Of a stretch of 38,223 nucleotides of DNA, positions 7,566 through 16,382 are shown one piece after another. Source of the DNA: D2472 sp964444385 (GTDB lineage Bacteria > Pseudomonadota > Gammaproteobacteria > Magnimaribacterales > D2472). The stretch lies in contig CAYUHD010000007.1 in the NCBI GenBank assembly GCA_964444385.1, positions 1 to 38,223 on the forward strand, given 5' to 3'. Numbering within the stretch: the stretch's first letter is position 1; every line of letters begins with the position of its first letter. The position numbers and the translations under genes are program-made. The notes under the pieces were generated by a model that was given only the letters and a program-made list of their open reading frames with translations, was not told the DNA's origin and ran no database searches.

Positions 7566-8669
7566 ATGATATTAAAGAAAAATAAACTTGCAGCACATAT
7601 TGCAGCATTAATTATCTTAGCATCTTGCTCTGCAACATCTAAAAATTTACAAAGAAATTCAACTGAATTCCTTGAAGCTACAGATAATAGAAACCTTCAA
7701 AAATTATACGACTATCAGGGTTACTTTGTTAATTACTTAGAAATAATCCAACAAGCCATTGAAAGCAATGCTCTAAATCAAGACCAGATAAAGGACATAA
7801 GGATACTAAAAGAAAATTATCAGAAAATTCTTGCCAAAGATAATTTTCTTATCCAACTCAATCCTAATCAACAGCATTCTTCAGAATTAATAAAATTAAT
7901 TTTTCAACTGAACCTTCCTATAAATATTTCATGGGTTGATAAAAAACAAGGTCCTCTTCCAAAAAATTTACTATCAACAAAAATTAATGGATTCTGCTCT
8001 AGCCTCTATGATGACTCTATTTTATCAATTAATCAGAAAATCAATAAAAGCACTGATCGAATACTGGTAATTTATTCACAAGAATACAAATCTGTTCTTC
8101 AAAGGCTAGAATCCAATAATTCCAGTCTTACTAAATTAAAATATAACTCAATTAACTTTCAAGAATTTGCTGCAAAGACCTTGGAGATTAATTTAAGCGA
8201 GGGAAGATTTAAAAAAATATCTAGCTTGAATCCAAATCAAAATTTAAAATTTACTCCTCGACCAAGATCCGATGTTCAACAAATTGTACTTTTTCTTAAG
8301 CCTCAAGAATACAAGGCAATGATTCCTGCTCTTAGATATCATGGGGCTAATAAGTTTAAGTATTTAAATTTTATTTCTTCCTTGGAAGGGATAAATGAGC
8401 CTCTTCAACTACTAGACTATGAAGATTCTTTTGTCCCTATATCGATCCTTTTATCAAATAAAATCCAAAACAATAAATCACTATCTCTTGAAAAATTTTT
8501 AGAACAAGGAATATTAAATGATTGGCTTATAATTCAAGTATTAAATCAATCTGGAGTTCAGTCAGCAAAGATAAATGGGATTACAGGGACTATTTTTTAC
8601 AAATCTAATTCATGTGCTAAGAGAGAGATTCCTTTGAAAAAAATTAGTGCGGATTTATTTTCGCCTTAG
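7566..8669 (+). CDS. lpoA: LpoA-like outer-membrane lipoprotein (penicillin-binding protein activator), reduced form
   Basis: The 367-residue product begins with a lipoprotein signal ending LASC (lipidated C21). Residues ~231-249 (PRPRSDVQQIVLFLKPQEY) match the RRRQDxDxIFL-type block of the LpoA C-terminal, periplasmic-binding-protein-like domain. Near the end INGITGTIFY resembles that domain's final conserved segment. In known LpoA proteins (about 575-680 residues) this domain follows an N-terminal TPR domain and activates the bifunctional synthase PBP1A from the outer membrane. Here the protein is about the size of the C-terminal domain alone, so the TPR half seems missing. Divergence from rsmI is the conserved rsmI-lpoA arrangement. 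Its stop overlaps the convergent sspA stop. Assignment is good from context plus motif, but divergent in sequence. Confidence 0.78.
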   Translation: MILKKNKLAAHIAALIILASCSATSKNLQRNSTEFLEATDNRNLQKLYDYQGYFVNYLEIIQQAIESNALNQDQIKDIRILKENYQKILAKDNFLIQLNPNQQHSSELIKLIFQLNLPINISWVDKKQGPLPKNLLSTKINGFCSSLYDDSILSINQKINKSTDRILVIYSQEYKSVLQRLESNNSSLTKLKYNSINFQEFAAKTLEINLSEGRFKKISSLNPNQNLKFTPRPRSDVQQIVLFLKPQEYKAMIPALRYHGANKFKYLNFISSLEGINEPLQLLDYEDSFVPISILLSNKIQNNKSLSLEKFLEQGILNDWLIIQVLNQSGVQSAKINGITGTIFYKSNSCAKREIPLKKISADLFSP

Positions 8670-9274
8670 TCTCTTAGGTCTCTTTCAATTAAGGAGAGGC
8701 TGTCTTGGAAACTTGGTCTATCAAAAATTTTAGTTTGATAATCTAATAAGGGTTTTAAATGTCTGTTTAAAGGGAGATTAATCCCAAGCGAAGGAAGTCT
8801 CCATAAAATTGGAGCTAAATAACAATCAATTAAGGAAAAATCCTCACTCATGAAGAAATCAAATTCTTTAAAAGTGGGTGCAACTGTACTAATTTCATTT
8901 AGCAATTCTTCTCTTACAACCAATAATTCCTTATCTGAAAGCTCTTTAGCAGTCAATATATCTAGTAAGGGGCACCATTCTTTATCTATCCTAAGCATAA
9001 GTGTTCTACTATTAGCTCTTGAAACAGGGTAAACAGGCAGAAGCGGAGGATGAGGAAAGCGTTCGTCAAGATATTCAAGCATGACTCCTGAATCGTACAG
9101 ACCAAGATCCCTATCTGCTAAAATAGGCAAGGTATGATATGGATTGAGCGCTAGGACCTCTTCGGGGGCCTCTTCATTAGATGTTTCTCTAATCTCACAT
9201 GCAATATCCTTTTCGGCAAGGACAATCCTTACTCTGTGGCTATAATGGTCATCTTTGTAAGAATATAAAATCAT
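8666..9274 (-). CDS. sspA: SspA, glutathione S-transferase-fold stringent starvation protein A
   Basis: 202 residues with an N-terminal thioredoxin-like half (MILYSYKDDHYSHRVRIVLAEK; NPYHTLPILADRDLGLYDS) and a helical C-terminal half, as in GST-fold SspA. SspA binds RNA polymerase and modulates transcription under starvation and acid stress; it is not a typical glutathione enzyme. It follows petC, matching the widespread petABC-sspA-sspB order, but no sspB follows. The next gene (LpoA-like) runs in the opposite direction and the two stops share bases. A Shine-Dalgarno AGAGGAAG precedes the ATG. Confidence 0.9.
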   Translation of the reverse strand: MILYSYKDDHYSHRVRIVLAEKDIACEIRETSNEEAPEEVLALNPYHTLPILADRDLGLYDSGVMLEYLDERFPHPPLLPVYPVSRANSRTLMLRIDKEWCPLLDILTAKELSDKELLVVREELLNEISTVAPTFKEFDFFMSEDFSLIDCYLAPILWRLPSLGINLPLNRHLKPLLDYQTKIFDRPSFQDSLSLIERDLRD

Positions 9275-9300
9275 GCTTCCTCTTTGTTATTGGTTGAATT

Positions 9301-10098
9301 CTAGTGATAATCTTTTTGATATTCCCTAAAAAGAAGATAAGAAAAAGCTGTAAATACTATAAAAAATAATATCACATACCATCCCATTCTTTCTCTATCC
9401 GATCTACTTGGTTCACCAATATATGTCATGAAGTTTACAAGATTAAATATAACCTCATCAAATTCTTGCTCAGATAATGTACCTGACCCCACAATGGTTT
9501 TAAGAAAACCGCACTTCTCTTCAGTAATATCATTACCAAACTCATCTCTGCGAACTCCTCCATTGCTAGCAATGACTGGCACATCTTTACAAGATAAGAT
9601 CTGTTGACCTTGCATTGAAGCTAATACATTCGGCATAGCCGCACCAGGATAAACCAAATTATTTACACCATATGGCTTTGATGAGTCTTCATAAAATGTT
9701 CTTAAATAAGTATAGACCCAATCCGAACCATGCAATCTTGTTATAAGCGAAAGATCGGGGGGAGCAATTCCAAACCAAAACTCGGAATCAGCTGATTTCA
9801 TTGACCCAATCATTCTGTCTCCAAGCTTTACGCCTTTACCAAAAACTAAATTGTCGGTGAAGATTTCCTCTGGAATATCTAAGTCTTTTGCAATTCTACC
9901 CCAGCGAGAATACTTTAATGAATGACAACCATAGCAATGATTAATGAAAGTAAGAGCTCCTAATTGCAATGATTCCAGATTGTTGAGCTCGGGTTCAAAA
10001 GTATCGCATTCACCATAGTCACCACAGGGGGCACTCCCTGCTGCAAAAATTTCTTGAGAGCCAATAAATAAGAAAGTTATTAGAAAGAATTTTTTCAT
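9301..10098 (-). CDS. petC: PetC, cytochrome c1 of the bc1 complex
   Basis: 265 residues with a signal peptide (about 1-20), a c-type heme site CYGCH (55-59), an AMPNVL segment near 165-170 likely giving the axial methionine, and a C-terminal anchor (about 240-258). It carries electrons from the Rieske protein to periplasmic cytochrome c in the quinol:cytochrome c oxidoreductase. It overlaps petB by 4 bases (ATGA) and belongs to the rplM-rpsI-petABC-sspA unit. Its presence indicates aerobic respiration through a bc1 complex. Confidence 0.95.
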   Translation of the reverse strand: MKKFFLITFLFIGSQEIFAAGSAPCGDYGECDTFEPELNNLESLQLGALTFINHCYGCHSLKYSRWGRIAKDLDIPEEIFTDNLVFGKGVKLGDRMIGSMKSADSEFWFGIAPPDLSLITRLHGSDWVYTYLRTFYEDSSKPYGVNNLVYPGAAMPNVLASMQGQQILSCKDVPVIASNGGVRRDEFGNDITEEKCGFLKTIVGSGTLSEQEFDEVIFNLVNFMTYIGEPSRSDRERMGWYVILFFIVFTAFSYLLFREYQKDYH

Positions 10099-11312
10099 AA
10101 TCTCTCTGGCACAGATTTTATTTTTTCTATTGAAGAATAGATGGGCATTAAAAGGAAGAAAGCAAAATAAATAACAGTTCCAATAATACTAAGATTGGTC
10201 CTCAATGCTGTCACAGGAACAGTGCCCAGCCATGCTAGCATGAGCCAGCTGATAACAAATATAGTCATTGCAATTTTACTTAATATGCCTTTGTATCTTA
10301 TCGAGGCTGCTTTACTTCTATCAAGCCATGGGACTACGAATAAAATAGCTATAGCAGCACCCATTACTATCAGACCACCTAACTTATCAGGCACCGCCCT
10401 TAACATGGCATAGTATGGGGAGTAATACCAAACTGGAGCAATGTGCTCAGGAGTGCTTAGAGGGTTTGCTTCTTCAAAGTTTGCTAGCTCTATCATATAA
10501 CCCCCGCCTTCAGGGAAAAAGAACATAATGATTGAAAAAACAATGCCAAATATTCCAATTGCCACTAAAGCATTTAAAACTTTATATGGAAAAAATGGAA
10601 CGCTATCTAATGGCACTCCATCTTCATCTACATGCTTTTCAATATCAACGCCTTCAGGATTGCCTGCTCCCACCTCATGTAGTGCAACTAAATGCATAAA
10701 AACTAGAGCAATTAGTATCAAGGGCAAAGCTACCACATGCAATGCAAAGAATCTTGAAATGGTTGCACCAGAAATATAGTAATCACCTCTAATCCATATC
10801 TCTAATGATTCACCTATGTATGGTATTGCTCCAAAGAGAGAGATAATTACTTGAGCGCCCCAATAAGACATTTGACCATAAGGCAGAACATAACCTAAGA
10901 ATCCTTCTGCCATCATAGCAAGGTATATAGTCATGCCAAATATCCAAACCAATTCTCTTGGTTTTTGATATGAACCATACAATAATCCTCTGAACATATG
11001 AAGATACACAACAGCAAAAAACATTGAAGCGCCAGTAGTATGCATATACCGAATAATCCAACCATATTCAATATCTCTCATAATGTATTCAATAGAGCTA
11101 AAAGCTCCTTCTTCGGTATTCTCATATCCAAACATCAACCAAATACCTGAAACAATCTGAATAATTAAAACCACTGATGCTAATGCACCAAACATATACC
11201 AAAAGTTAACTTTTTTAGGGACTGGATGCTTGGATAAGTGGCGTTCGAATGTATTAACAATAGGTAAACGGTTGTTAATCCAGTTAAAAAATCCTGATGA
11301 TTCTTGGGTCAT
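10095..11312 (-). CDS. petB: PetB, cytochrome b of the bc1 complex
   Basis: Polytopic membrane subunit of 405 residues holding the two b hemes and both quinone sites. Heme ligands fit H91/H192 and H105/H207, with spacings of 13 and 14 intervening residues. The Qo-site motif that is PEWY in mitochondria reads PVWY (293-296), a variation I recall from other proteobacterial sequences. The gene's ATG overlaps the petA stop by one base (TAATG) and its own stop overlaps petC by 4 bases, so the three subunits are translationally coupled. Confidence 0.97.
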   Translation of the reverse strand: MTQESSGFFNWINNRLPIVNTFERHLSKHPVPKKVNFWYMFGALASVVLIIQIVSGIWLMFGYENTEEGAFSSIEYIMRDIEYGWIIRYMHTTGASMFFAVVYLHMFRGLLYGSYQKPRELVWIFGMTIYLAMMAEGFLGYVLPYGQMSYWGAQVIISLFGAIPYIGESLEIWIRGDYYISGATISRFFALHVVALPLILIALVFMHLVALHEVGAGNPEGVDIEKHVDEDGVPLDSVPFFPYKVLNALVAIGIFGIVFSIIMFFFPEGGGYMIELANFEEANPLSTPEHIAPVWYYSPYYAMLRAVPDKLGGLIVMGAAIAILFVVPWLDRSKAASIRYKGILSKIAMTIFVISWLMLAWLGTVPVTALRTNLSIIGTVIYFAFFLLMPIYSSIEKIKSVPERL

Positions 11313-11896
11313 TACGCGGTGCCTTTTTCTTCCCCTATTGTTAAAATACTTCCGTCAAAGTAATGTGGCGGAACCTTTAAATTAGTAGGAGCTGGAACTC
11401 CTTTAAATACTCTTCCAACAATATCAAACATCGAGCCGTGACAAGGGCAGAAAAATCCTCCAACCCATGATTCATCCCAAGGCTGTGATTCCATTTCAGG
11501 ATAATATTTTGGTGAACATCCTAAGTGAGTACAAATACCTGCTAGCACTGTATATTCTGTCGAAGTTGATCTGGTTGGATTTTCATCTCTGTATGGCTCT
11601 TCAATTTTGAGAGAATTAGGATCATCAAGTTTAAGCTCTATATTGGAAAGATTGTCCAATGTTTCTTTGCTATGACGAATAACAAATATAGGCTGCTTTC
11701 TCCAGGCTACTTGAATTTTTTGTCCTACTTGCATTTTTGAAACATCAACTTTTACTGGACCGCCAAGAGCTTTTGCCTTTGCGCTTGGATTCCATGACGC
11801 TATAAAAGGAACAGCAGCAAATGGAACTCCTGCTGCGCCTACTGCAGTAGTCATGCCTATGAGTACTTTTCTTCGTGTGGTAATTTTTTCTTCCAT
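11312..11896 (-). CDS. petA: PetA, Rieske iron-sulfur subunit of the bc1 complex
   Basis: 194 residues. A twin-arginine pair (TTRRKVLIG) precedes a hydrophobic segment (about 11-33), consistent with Tat-dependent membrane insertion. The 2Fe-2S ligands are in CTHLGC (122-127) and CPCHGS (150-155), and an intra-domain disulfide is possible between the extra cysteines of the two boxes. It transfers electrons from ubiquinol to cytochrome c1. It is the first pet gene, starting 10 bases after rpsI. Confidence 0.97.
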   Translation of the reverse strand: MEEKITTRRKVLIGMTTAVGAAGVPFAAVPFIASWNPSAKAKALGGPVKVDVSKMQVGQKIQVAWRKQPIFVIRHSKETLDNLSNIELKLDDPNSLKIEEPYRDENPTRSTSTEYTVLAGICTHLGCSPKYYPEMESQPWDESWVGGFFCPCHGSMFDIVGRVFKGVPAPTNLKVPPHYFDGSILTIGEEKGTA

Positions 11897-11906
11897 AGAA
11901 TAGAAA

Positions 11907-12299
11907 TTAACGTTTCGAGAATTGAGAGCTTTTTCTTGCTTTCTTTAATCCCGGTTTCTTTCTTTCTACTTTTCTGTCATCCCTGGTAAGAAATCCAGCA
12001 GATTTTAATTGTGGTCTTAAGGACTCATCAAATTCAAGTAATGCTCTTGAAATACCATGCCTAATAGCTCCAGCTTGACCGAAACTTCCACCACCTTTGA
12101 CCTTAACTTTAATATCAACTTTCTCATCTAACTCAGTTAATTTAAGAGGTTGCATAACTAGCATTTGAGCAACCTGTCTTCCGAAATAATGAGATAATTC
12201 TTTATCATTAACTAATATTTTTCCCTTGCCTTTAGAAAGGTAAACTCGGGCTGATGAAGTCTTCCTTCTACCGGTTGCGTAGTGAATAGCTGCACTCAT
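11907..12299 (-). CDS. rpsI: Ribosomal protein uS9
   Basis: 130 residues, the usual length, with YATGRRKTSSARVYL near the start, internal GGGSFGQAGAIRHGISRAL, and the basic tail KARKSSQFSKR. The terminal KR contacts P-site tRNA in the 30S subunit (known for the family). It overlaps rplM by 4 bases (ATGA), the conserved rplM-rpsI pair, and is followed after 10 bases by petA. Confidence 0.98.
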   Translation of the reverse strand: MSAAIHYATGRRKTSSARVYLSKGKGKILVNDKELSHYFGRQVAQMLVMQPLKLTELDEKVDIKVKVKGGGSFGQAGAIRHGISRALLEFDESLRPQLKSAGFLTRDDRKVERKKPGLKKARKSSQFSKR

Positions 12300-12730
12300 A
12301 GTCTTGGTTCCCAGATTTGAGGTTCTTGTGATTCATGAGGGTGATTTTCACCTTTGTAGACTTTAAGTTTTTTGAACATCTTTTTTCCAAGTTTGTTTTT
12401 TGGAAGCATGCCTTTAACAGCCTCTTCTACAATATATTCAGGCTTATCTTCGATAAGATCTTTGAAAGCTTTAGTCTTTAATCCACCGGGATAAAGAGAG
12501 TGAGTGTAATACTTTTTGTCATCATGCTTTTTCCCAGTAACAAGGATTTTTTCAGCGTTTATGACTACCACATAATCTCCACCATCTGTATGAGGTGTGA
12601 AGGTAGGCTTGTCTTTACCTCTAATGCGATCAGCTATTTTTGTAGCTAGACGCCCTAGAATTTTGTCTGAAGCATCAACAACATACCAGTCATGTTGAGC
12701 GTCTTCTTTTCTGAGTGAAAGAGTTTTCAT
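12296..12730 (-). CDS. rplM: Ribosomal protein uL13
   Basis: 144 residues with DWYVVDASDKILGRLATKIA at the start and the family block KAVKGMLPKNKLGKKMFKKLKVY (read here as EEAVKGMLPKNKLG). It is an early-assembling 50S protein. It leads the rplM-rpsI-petABC-sspA transcription unit. No Shine-Dalgarno is visible before the ATG. In E. coli uL13 regulates its own operon through its leader; the leader here seems too short (about 30 bases) to judge. Confidence 0.98.
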   Translation of the reverse strand: MKTLSLRKEDAQHDWYVVDASDKILGRLATKIADRIRGKDKPTFTPHTDGGDYVVVINAEKILVTGKKHDDKKYYTHSLYPGGLKTKAFKDLIEDKPEYIVEEAVKGMLPKNKLGKKMFKKLKVYKGENHPHESQEPQIWEPRL

Positions 12731-12765
12731 TATTTTTTATGCTTTAAGAAAAAAATTAGATGCGA

Positions 12766-12794
12766 ATGTTAATGTTTACGCGCTATTTAATCAA
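12766..12794 (-). promoter_or_regulatory. Candidate rplM promoter
   Basis: On the minus strand TTGATT (12794-12789) and TAACAT (12771-12766) are separated by exactly 17 bases, in the 82-base gap between zapE and rplM. Both hexamers match consensus at four of six positions. Transcription would start near 12760, giving a leader of about 30 bases. This is the only sizeable gap upstream of the unit, so a promoter here is likely even if these boxes are not exact. Confidence 0.5.
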
Positions 12795-12812
12795 TATTTT
12801 AATTCATTTAGT

Positions 12813-13862
12813 TTAGTTTTTCTCTAAATTTTGAAGATATTTTTTTGTTGCTATTTGATGAAGTCTGCTTTCAGTTCTGACCCAGAATTGATGTAACTTA
12901 TCTCCAGAATACAAATTATTCATTAAATTGGGATCATAAAAGAATTTCAATTTTTGTTTTTCTTGGTATGCGATATCTATAAAGCTAATAAACCTCCTAA
13001 TCTTATCTATATGATCATCATTACAAACATGAAAATTATTGATAAAAACCCATTCAAATTTATTAACAATCTCTATAAAATCTTTGCTTGCACACGGCAA
13101 TGAAAAAAAATCATCAAAAGAAAGCCATAAAATTTTATCTGAACTCCCTAAGCAATTAAATTTTCTATTACTTGCTAAAAAATTTTTTTGATTAGTAATT
13201 TCTTTGCTAAAAGTTCTTTCAAGAAACTCCTTTACACTCTCGTCACTATTTCCATCTTCAACGGAACTATCAAAACGCGCAATCTCTCTGAGCCTATAGT
13301 CTTCAGCACCCATGAGACAATAAATTAAAAATTTTTTATTTATAAAATCAATGGTTTTTATAAATTTACTTCTCTGAAGACCATCTTTATATAAATCATC
13401 TGGATGTGAATTGGATGAAAGCAATAATCTTGTCCCACTTTTAGAAATTAATTCAATTAAAGTGCCTATAATCATTGCGTCAGTAATATCCTCAATCTGG
13501 AATTCATCAATAAAAATAATGTTATATTCCTTCACAAGGCTTTTAACAACTTTTAATAATGGATCGATATTGCCTGAAAAATCGGACAATTTTCTATGAA
13601 CAAGTTGCATAAATTCTATAAAATGAAATCTTCCTGAATTTGGAAAATAAGAATCAATGAGAGCATTCAACAATACTGTTTTTCCTCGGCCAACTGAACC
13701 CCAAAGGTACAAATTTCCAATTGATTTGTTTCTAAAGAAAATTGTAGGTGGTTTAAATTGTGAGTCTAGATATATAAATTCTTGTAAGAATGAAAGTTGA
13801 GCATTATCAAGTTTTATGCCTTGAGTAGATAAATTCTCAAGTACAACTTTTATATCTTTCAT
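12813..13862 (-). CDS. zapE: ZapE, AFG1-family division-associated ATPase
   Basis: 349 residues with Walker A GSVGRGKT (55-62) and Walker B IIFIDEF (115-121) followed by QIEDITDAM, the AFG1/ZapE signature. The later ANSHPDDLYKDGLQR-type segment (here SSNSHPDDLYKDGLQRSKFI) is also typical. ZapE is a cytoplasmic, membrane-associated ATPase reported to act on FtsZ and the Z ring, so it links to the ftsZ operon in function. It lies between rplM and the DegS-like gene, as in other gammaproteobacteria. The gap to the divergent protease gene is 20 bases. Confidence 0.93.
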   Translation of the reverse strand: MKDIKVVLENLSTQGIKLDNAQLSFLQEFIYLDSQFKPPTIFFRNKSIGNLYLWGSVGRGKTVLLNALIDSYFPNSGRFHFIEFMQLVHRKLSDFSGNIDPLLKVVKSLVKEYNIIFIDEFQIEDITDAMIIGTLIELISKSGTRLLLSSNSHPDDLYKDGLQRSKFIKTIDFINKKFLIYCLMGAEDYRLREIARFDSSVEDGNSDESVKEFLERTFSKEITNQKNFLASNRKFNCLGSSDKILWLSFDDFFSLPCASKDFIEIVNKFEWVFINNFHVCNDDHIDKIRRFISFIDIAYQEKQKLKFFYDPNLMNNLYSGDKLHQFWVRTESRLHQIATKKYLQNLEKN

Positions 13863-13870
13863 AATATTGA

Positions 13871-13877
13871 TTTAATA
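13871..13877. promoter_or_regulatory. Candidate shared -10 element between zapE and degS
   Basis: The 20-base divergent gap holds TTTAATA. On the plus strand TTTAAT (13871-13876), preceded by TGA (an extended -10), ends 6 bases before the degS ATG. On the minus strand TATTAA (13877-13872) ends 9 bases before the zapE ATG. The zapE-directed match is weaker (four of six). The layout parallels the clearer cases at 17006 and 33979. Confidence 0.4.
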
Positions 13878-13882
13878 GGTAT

Positions 13883-14884
13883 ATGAGATTATTTAATAAT
13901 AAACTTTCAAGAATTAATTTTCTGATATTAGTAGTTATTCTGACATATCTTTATACAAATATGTCGAATGGCGATGGTTATGTGGAAGCAATTTCAAAGG
14001 CATCTCCATCTGTTATAAATATAACTTCTAAAGGAAATAATGAAACTAGATTATTTAATGGAAAGTCCTCCAAAGACGTTATTGGTTCTGGAATTATTAT
14101 TTCTAATGATGGGTATATTATCACTAACCTACATGTAATTCAGGGGACAACACTCATTGAAGTTGAGCTAGATGATGGTCAAGTTTACCCAGCCACCCTG
14201 ATAGGATTTGATGAAAGGTCTGATCTTGCAGTCATTAAAATTAGCGCTATGGATGCTTTAAAACAAATTGAAGTATCAAATAGTTCGTCCGTGCAAATAG
14301 GTGATCAAGTAATTGCAATAGGAAATGCATTTGGTTTAGGGAAAACCTTTACAAGCGGCATCATTAGTGCAACTGGAAGAGATTATGGAAATCCCTACCT
14401 TGAGCTAATTCAGACTGATGCTGCTATTAATCCAGGAAATTCGGGCGGAGCTTTAATCAATCATAAGGGAAATCTTATAGGTATGAATACTAAAATTTTT
14501 TCTAAAACTGGTTCTTATGCAGGAATTGGTTTTGCTCTCCCGGCTAATAAAATGATAGAAGTCGCTTCAGAGATTATTCAATATGGGTCAGTAAAACGAT
14601 CATGGATTGGAGATTTTAGAGTTAAATTTAAGCGGTTTTTATTAAATAAGAAAGTAACTTATGGACTGGAAATATTAGAACTTAAGAATTATGGGCCTCT
14701 TTTTAACAACGGGGCAGTAAATCAAGGAGCAATAATCTTATCTATAAATGATAAACCTCCTTCATGGGAAAATTTAACTGGAGCATTAAACAATTCCTTT
14801 CCTGGAGATGAAATTAATTTCCAAATATTACAAGACTCTAATGTGAAGACCCTTAAGATAACTACAAAAGCTATGCCTAACTAA
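13883..14884 (+). CDS. degS: DegS-like membrane-anchored serine endoprotease
   Basis: 333 residues with an N-terminal membrane anchor (about 12-26), a trypsin-like domain with catalytic H84 (TNLHVI), D114 (RSDLAVI) and S187 (NPGNSGGAL), then one PDZ domain (about 235-330). One PDZ and a membrane anchor point to DegS/AlgW rather than DegP/DegQ, which have two PDZ domains and a cleaved signal. DegS cleaves the anti-sigma factor RseA when outer-membrane proteins misfold, releasing sigma E; no rseA or rpoE is in the window. It is divergent from zapE and its stop overlaps that of murA by 4 bases. Confidence 0.88.
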   Translation: MRLFNNKLSRINFLILVVILTYLYTNMSNGDGYVEAISKASPSVINITSKGNNETRLFNGKSSKDVIGSGIIISNDGYIITNLHVIQGTTLIEVELDDGQVYPATLIGFDERSDLAVIKISAMDALKQIEVSNSSSVQIGDQVIAIGNAFGLGKTFTSGIISATGRDYGNPYLELIQTDAAINPGNSGGALINHKGNLIGMNTKIFSKTGSYAGIGFALPANKMIEVASEIIQYGSVKRSWIGDFRVKFKRFLLNKKVTYGLEILELKNYGPLFNNGAVNQGAIILSINDKPPSWENLTGALNNSFPGDEINFQILQDSNVKTLKITTKAMPN

Positions 14885-16140
14885 TTTGGGAGCCTAGTTA
14901 TATTTGCGCCCAAATAAGATAACTTCTCTTCAATCCTTTCATATCCCCTATCTATATGATAAACACGATCTACTATGGTCTCTCCTTGAGCACACAATCC
15001 TGCCAAGATTAAACTAGCAGAAGCCCGAAGATCTGTTGCCATAACTGGCGCCCCGTTAATTGAACTCACCCCCTTAACAAAAGCGTTGCTTCCCTTAACA
15101 GTGATATCACAACCCATCCTGTTTAATTCCTGAACATGCATAAACCGATTTTCAAACACATTTTCTGTTACAACTGATGAGCCATTAGATAGCGCATTTA
15201 GAACTGTAAATTGTGCTTGCATATCAGTTGGAAATCCTGGAAATGGAGCTGTAGAAATATCTACAGGTAAGATTGAATGCTCTTTCATAACTAGTTGAAT
15301 ATTATTCTCATCTATTTTGATTGTAGCGCCGCTAAGTTTCAACTTATCTAGAATATTGTTCATGCGAGGAGCTTGGACGTTTGAAATTGTCACGTCACCG
15401 CCTGTAATAGCTGCTCCGATTAAATAGGTTCCAGCTTCTATTCTATCTGCTGGGATTGAAAATACAGTTCCCTTAAGATCTTTAACACCATCAATAATAA
15501 TTTCGTCAGTCCCTGCTCCAGTTATTTTTGCTCCCATGGAATTTAGAAAATTAGCTAAATCTTCGACTTCAGGTTCTTTTGCAATATTTCTAAGAACCGT
15601 TCGCCCTTTTGCAAGTACAGCAGCCATCATGATATTTTCTGTACCGGTAACAGACACTCCTGGAAAATCAATTTCACACCCAACTAATTTTTTTGAACTT
15701 GCTTCAATATAACCGTTTTTTAATTCAATTTTTGCTCCTAGTTTTTCTAAAGCATCCAAATGAAAATCAACAGGTCTTGTTCCTATAGCGCATCCTCCTG
15801 GAAGAGCGATTCTAGCAAACCCATGACGAGCAACAAGAGAACCCAAAACTAAAATAGAAGCTCGCATAGTCTTAACTAGTTCATAGCGAGCTTCAAAATC
15901 ATGAAGTTTAGATGTAGAAATTATAAAATCCATGCTCTCATTAAGAGTAATGTCAGCCCCCATTGAACCTAAAATTTCAAACATAGTTGTAATATCTTGA
16001 AGGTAAGGTAAATTTTTAAAAATAATGGGTTTATCGCTTAATATTGTTGCAGCCAGCATTGGTAAAGCTGCATTTTTTGCTCCAGAACAAGAAATGGACC
16101 CAGAGAGTTTATTCCCTCCTATAATTTTTAATTTTTCCAT
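14881..16140 (-). CDS. murA: MurA, UDP-GlcNAc 1-carboxyvinyltransferase
   Basis: Catalyses the first committed peptidoglycan step, transferring enolpyruvate from PEP to UDP-GlcNAc in the cytoplasm. 419 residues, the standard size. The active-site cysteine, the fosfomycin target in the family, is C117 in GGCAIGTRPVDFH, and K22 lies in SGAKNAALP. The gene follows ibaG after 2 bases, the conserved ibaG-murA pair, and converges on degS with a shared stop. Confidence 0.98.
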   Translation of the reverse strand: MEKLKIIGGNKLSGSISCSGAKNAALPMLAATILSDKPIIFKNLPYLQDITTMFEILGSMGADITLNESMDFIISTSKLHDFEARYELVKTMRASILVLGSLVARHGFARIALPGGCAIGTRPVDFHLDALEKLGAKIELKNGYIEASSKKLVGCEIDFPGVSVTGTENIMMAAVLAKGRTVLRNIAKEPEVEDLANFLNSMGAKITGAGTDEIIIDGVKDLKGTVFSIPADRIEAGTYLIGAAITGGDVTISNVQAPRMNNILDKLKLSGATIKIDENNIQLVMKEHSILPVDISTAPFPGFPTDMQAQFTVLNALSNGSSVVTENVFENRFMHVQELNRMGCDITVKGSNAFVKGVSSINGAPVMATDLRASASLILAGLCAQGETIVDRVYHIDRGYERIEEKLSYLGANITRLPN

Positions 16141-16142
16141 AT

Positions 16143-16364
16143 TTAACTCATTTCTGATGGAGATTTTGTATTTAGACTTAAAGCGTGCAACTCACCTGTT
16201 TTAAAATGCTCTTTTAGCACGCTCAAAACTAATTTATGTCTCTTAAGAGTGGTTAAACCCTCAAATTCTTTGCTTACTATAAGTACTTTTGAATTGCAGT
16301 CTTCTCCATCAAAAGATATTTCAGCTTCAGGAAATTCTAATTGAAGAAATTGAGTTATGTCCAT
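16143..16364 (-). CDS. ibaG: IbaG, BolA-family protein
   Basis: 73 residues, slightly short for the family. The C-terminal HKLVLSVLKEHFKTGELHAL followed by LNTKSPSEM matches the BolA/IbaG helix and the histidine-containing segment used with monothiol glutaredoxins to bind an iron-sulfur cluster. Position between mlaC and murA supports IbaG over BolA proper. The mlaB gene that usually lies between mlaC and ibaG is missing; only 18 bases separate them. Confidence 0.9.
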   Translation of the reverse strand: MDITQFLQLEFPEAEISFDGEDCNSKVLIVSKEFEGLTTLKRHKLVLSVLKEHFKTGELHALSLNTKSPSEMS

Positions 16365-16382
16365 TGAGTATTGAATGCTTTG

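Noticed and set aside
10433..10444. PVWY instead of PEWY at the cytochrome b Qo site as a novel variant
   Set aside because: Substitution at the glutamate is known to me from other proteobacterial cytochrome b sequences, so it is probably lineage-normal.
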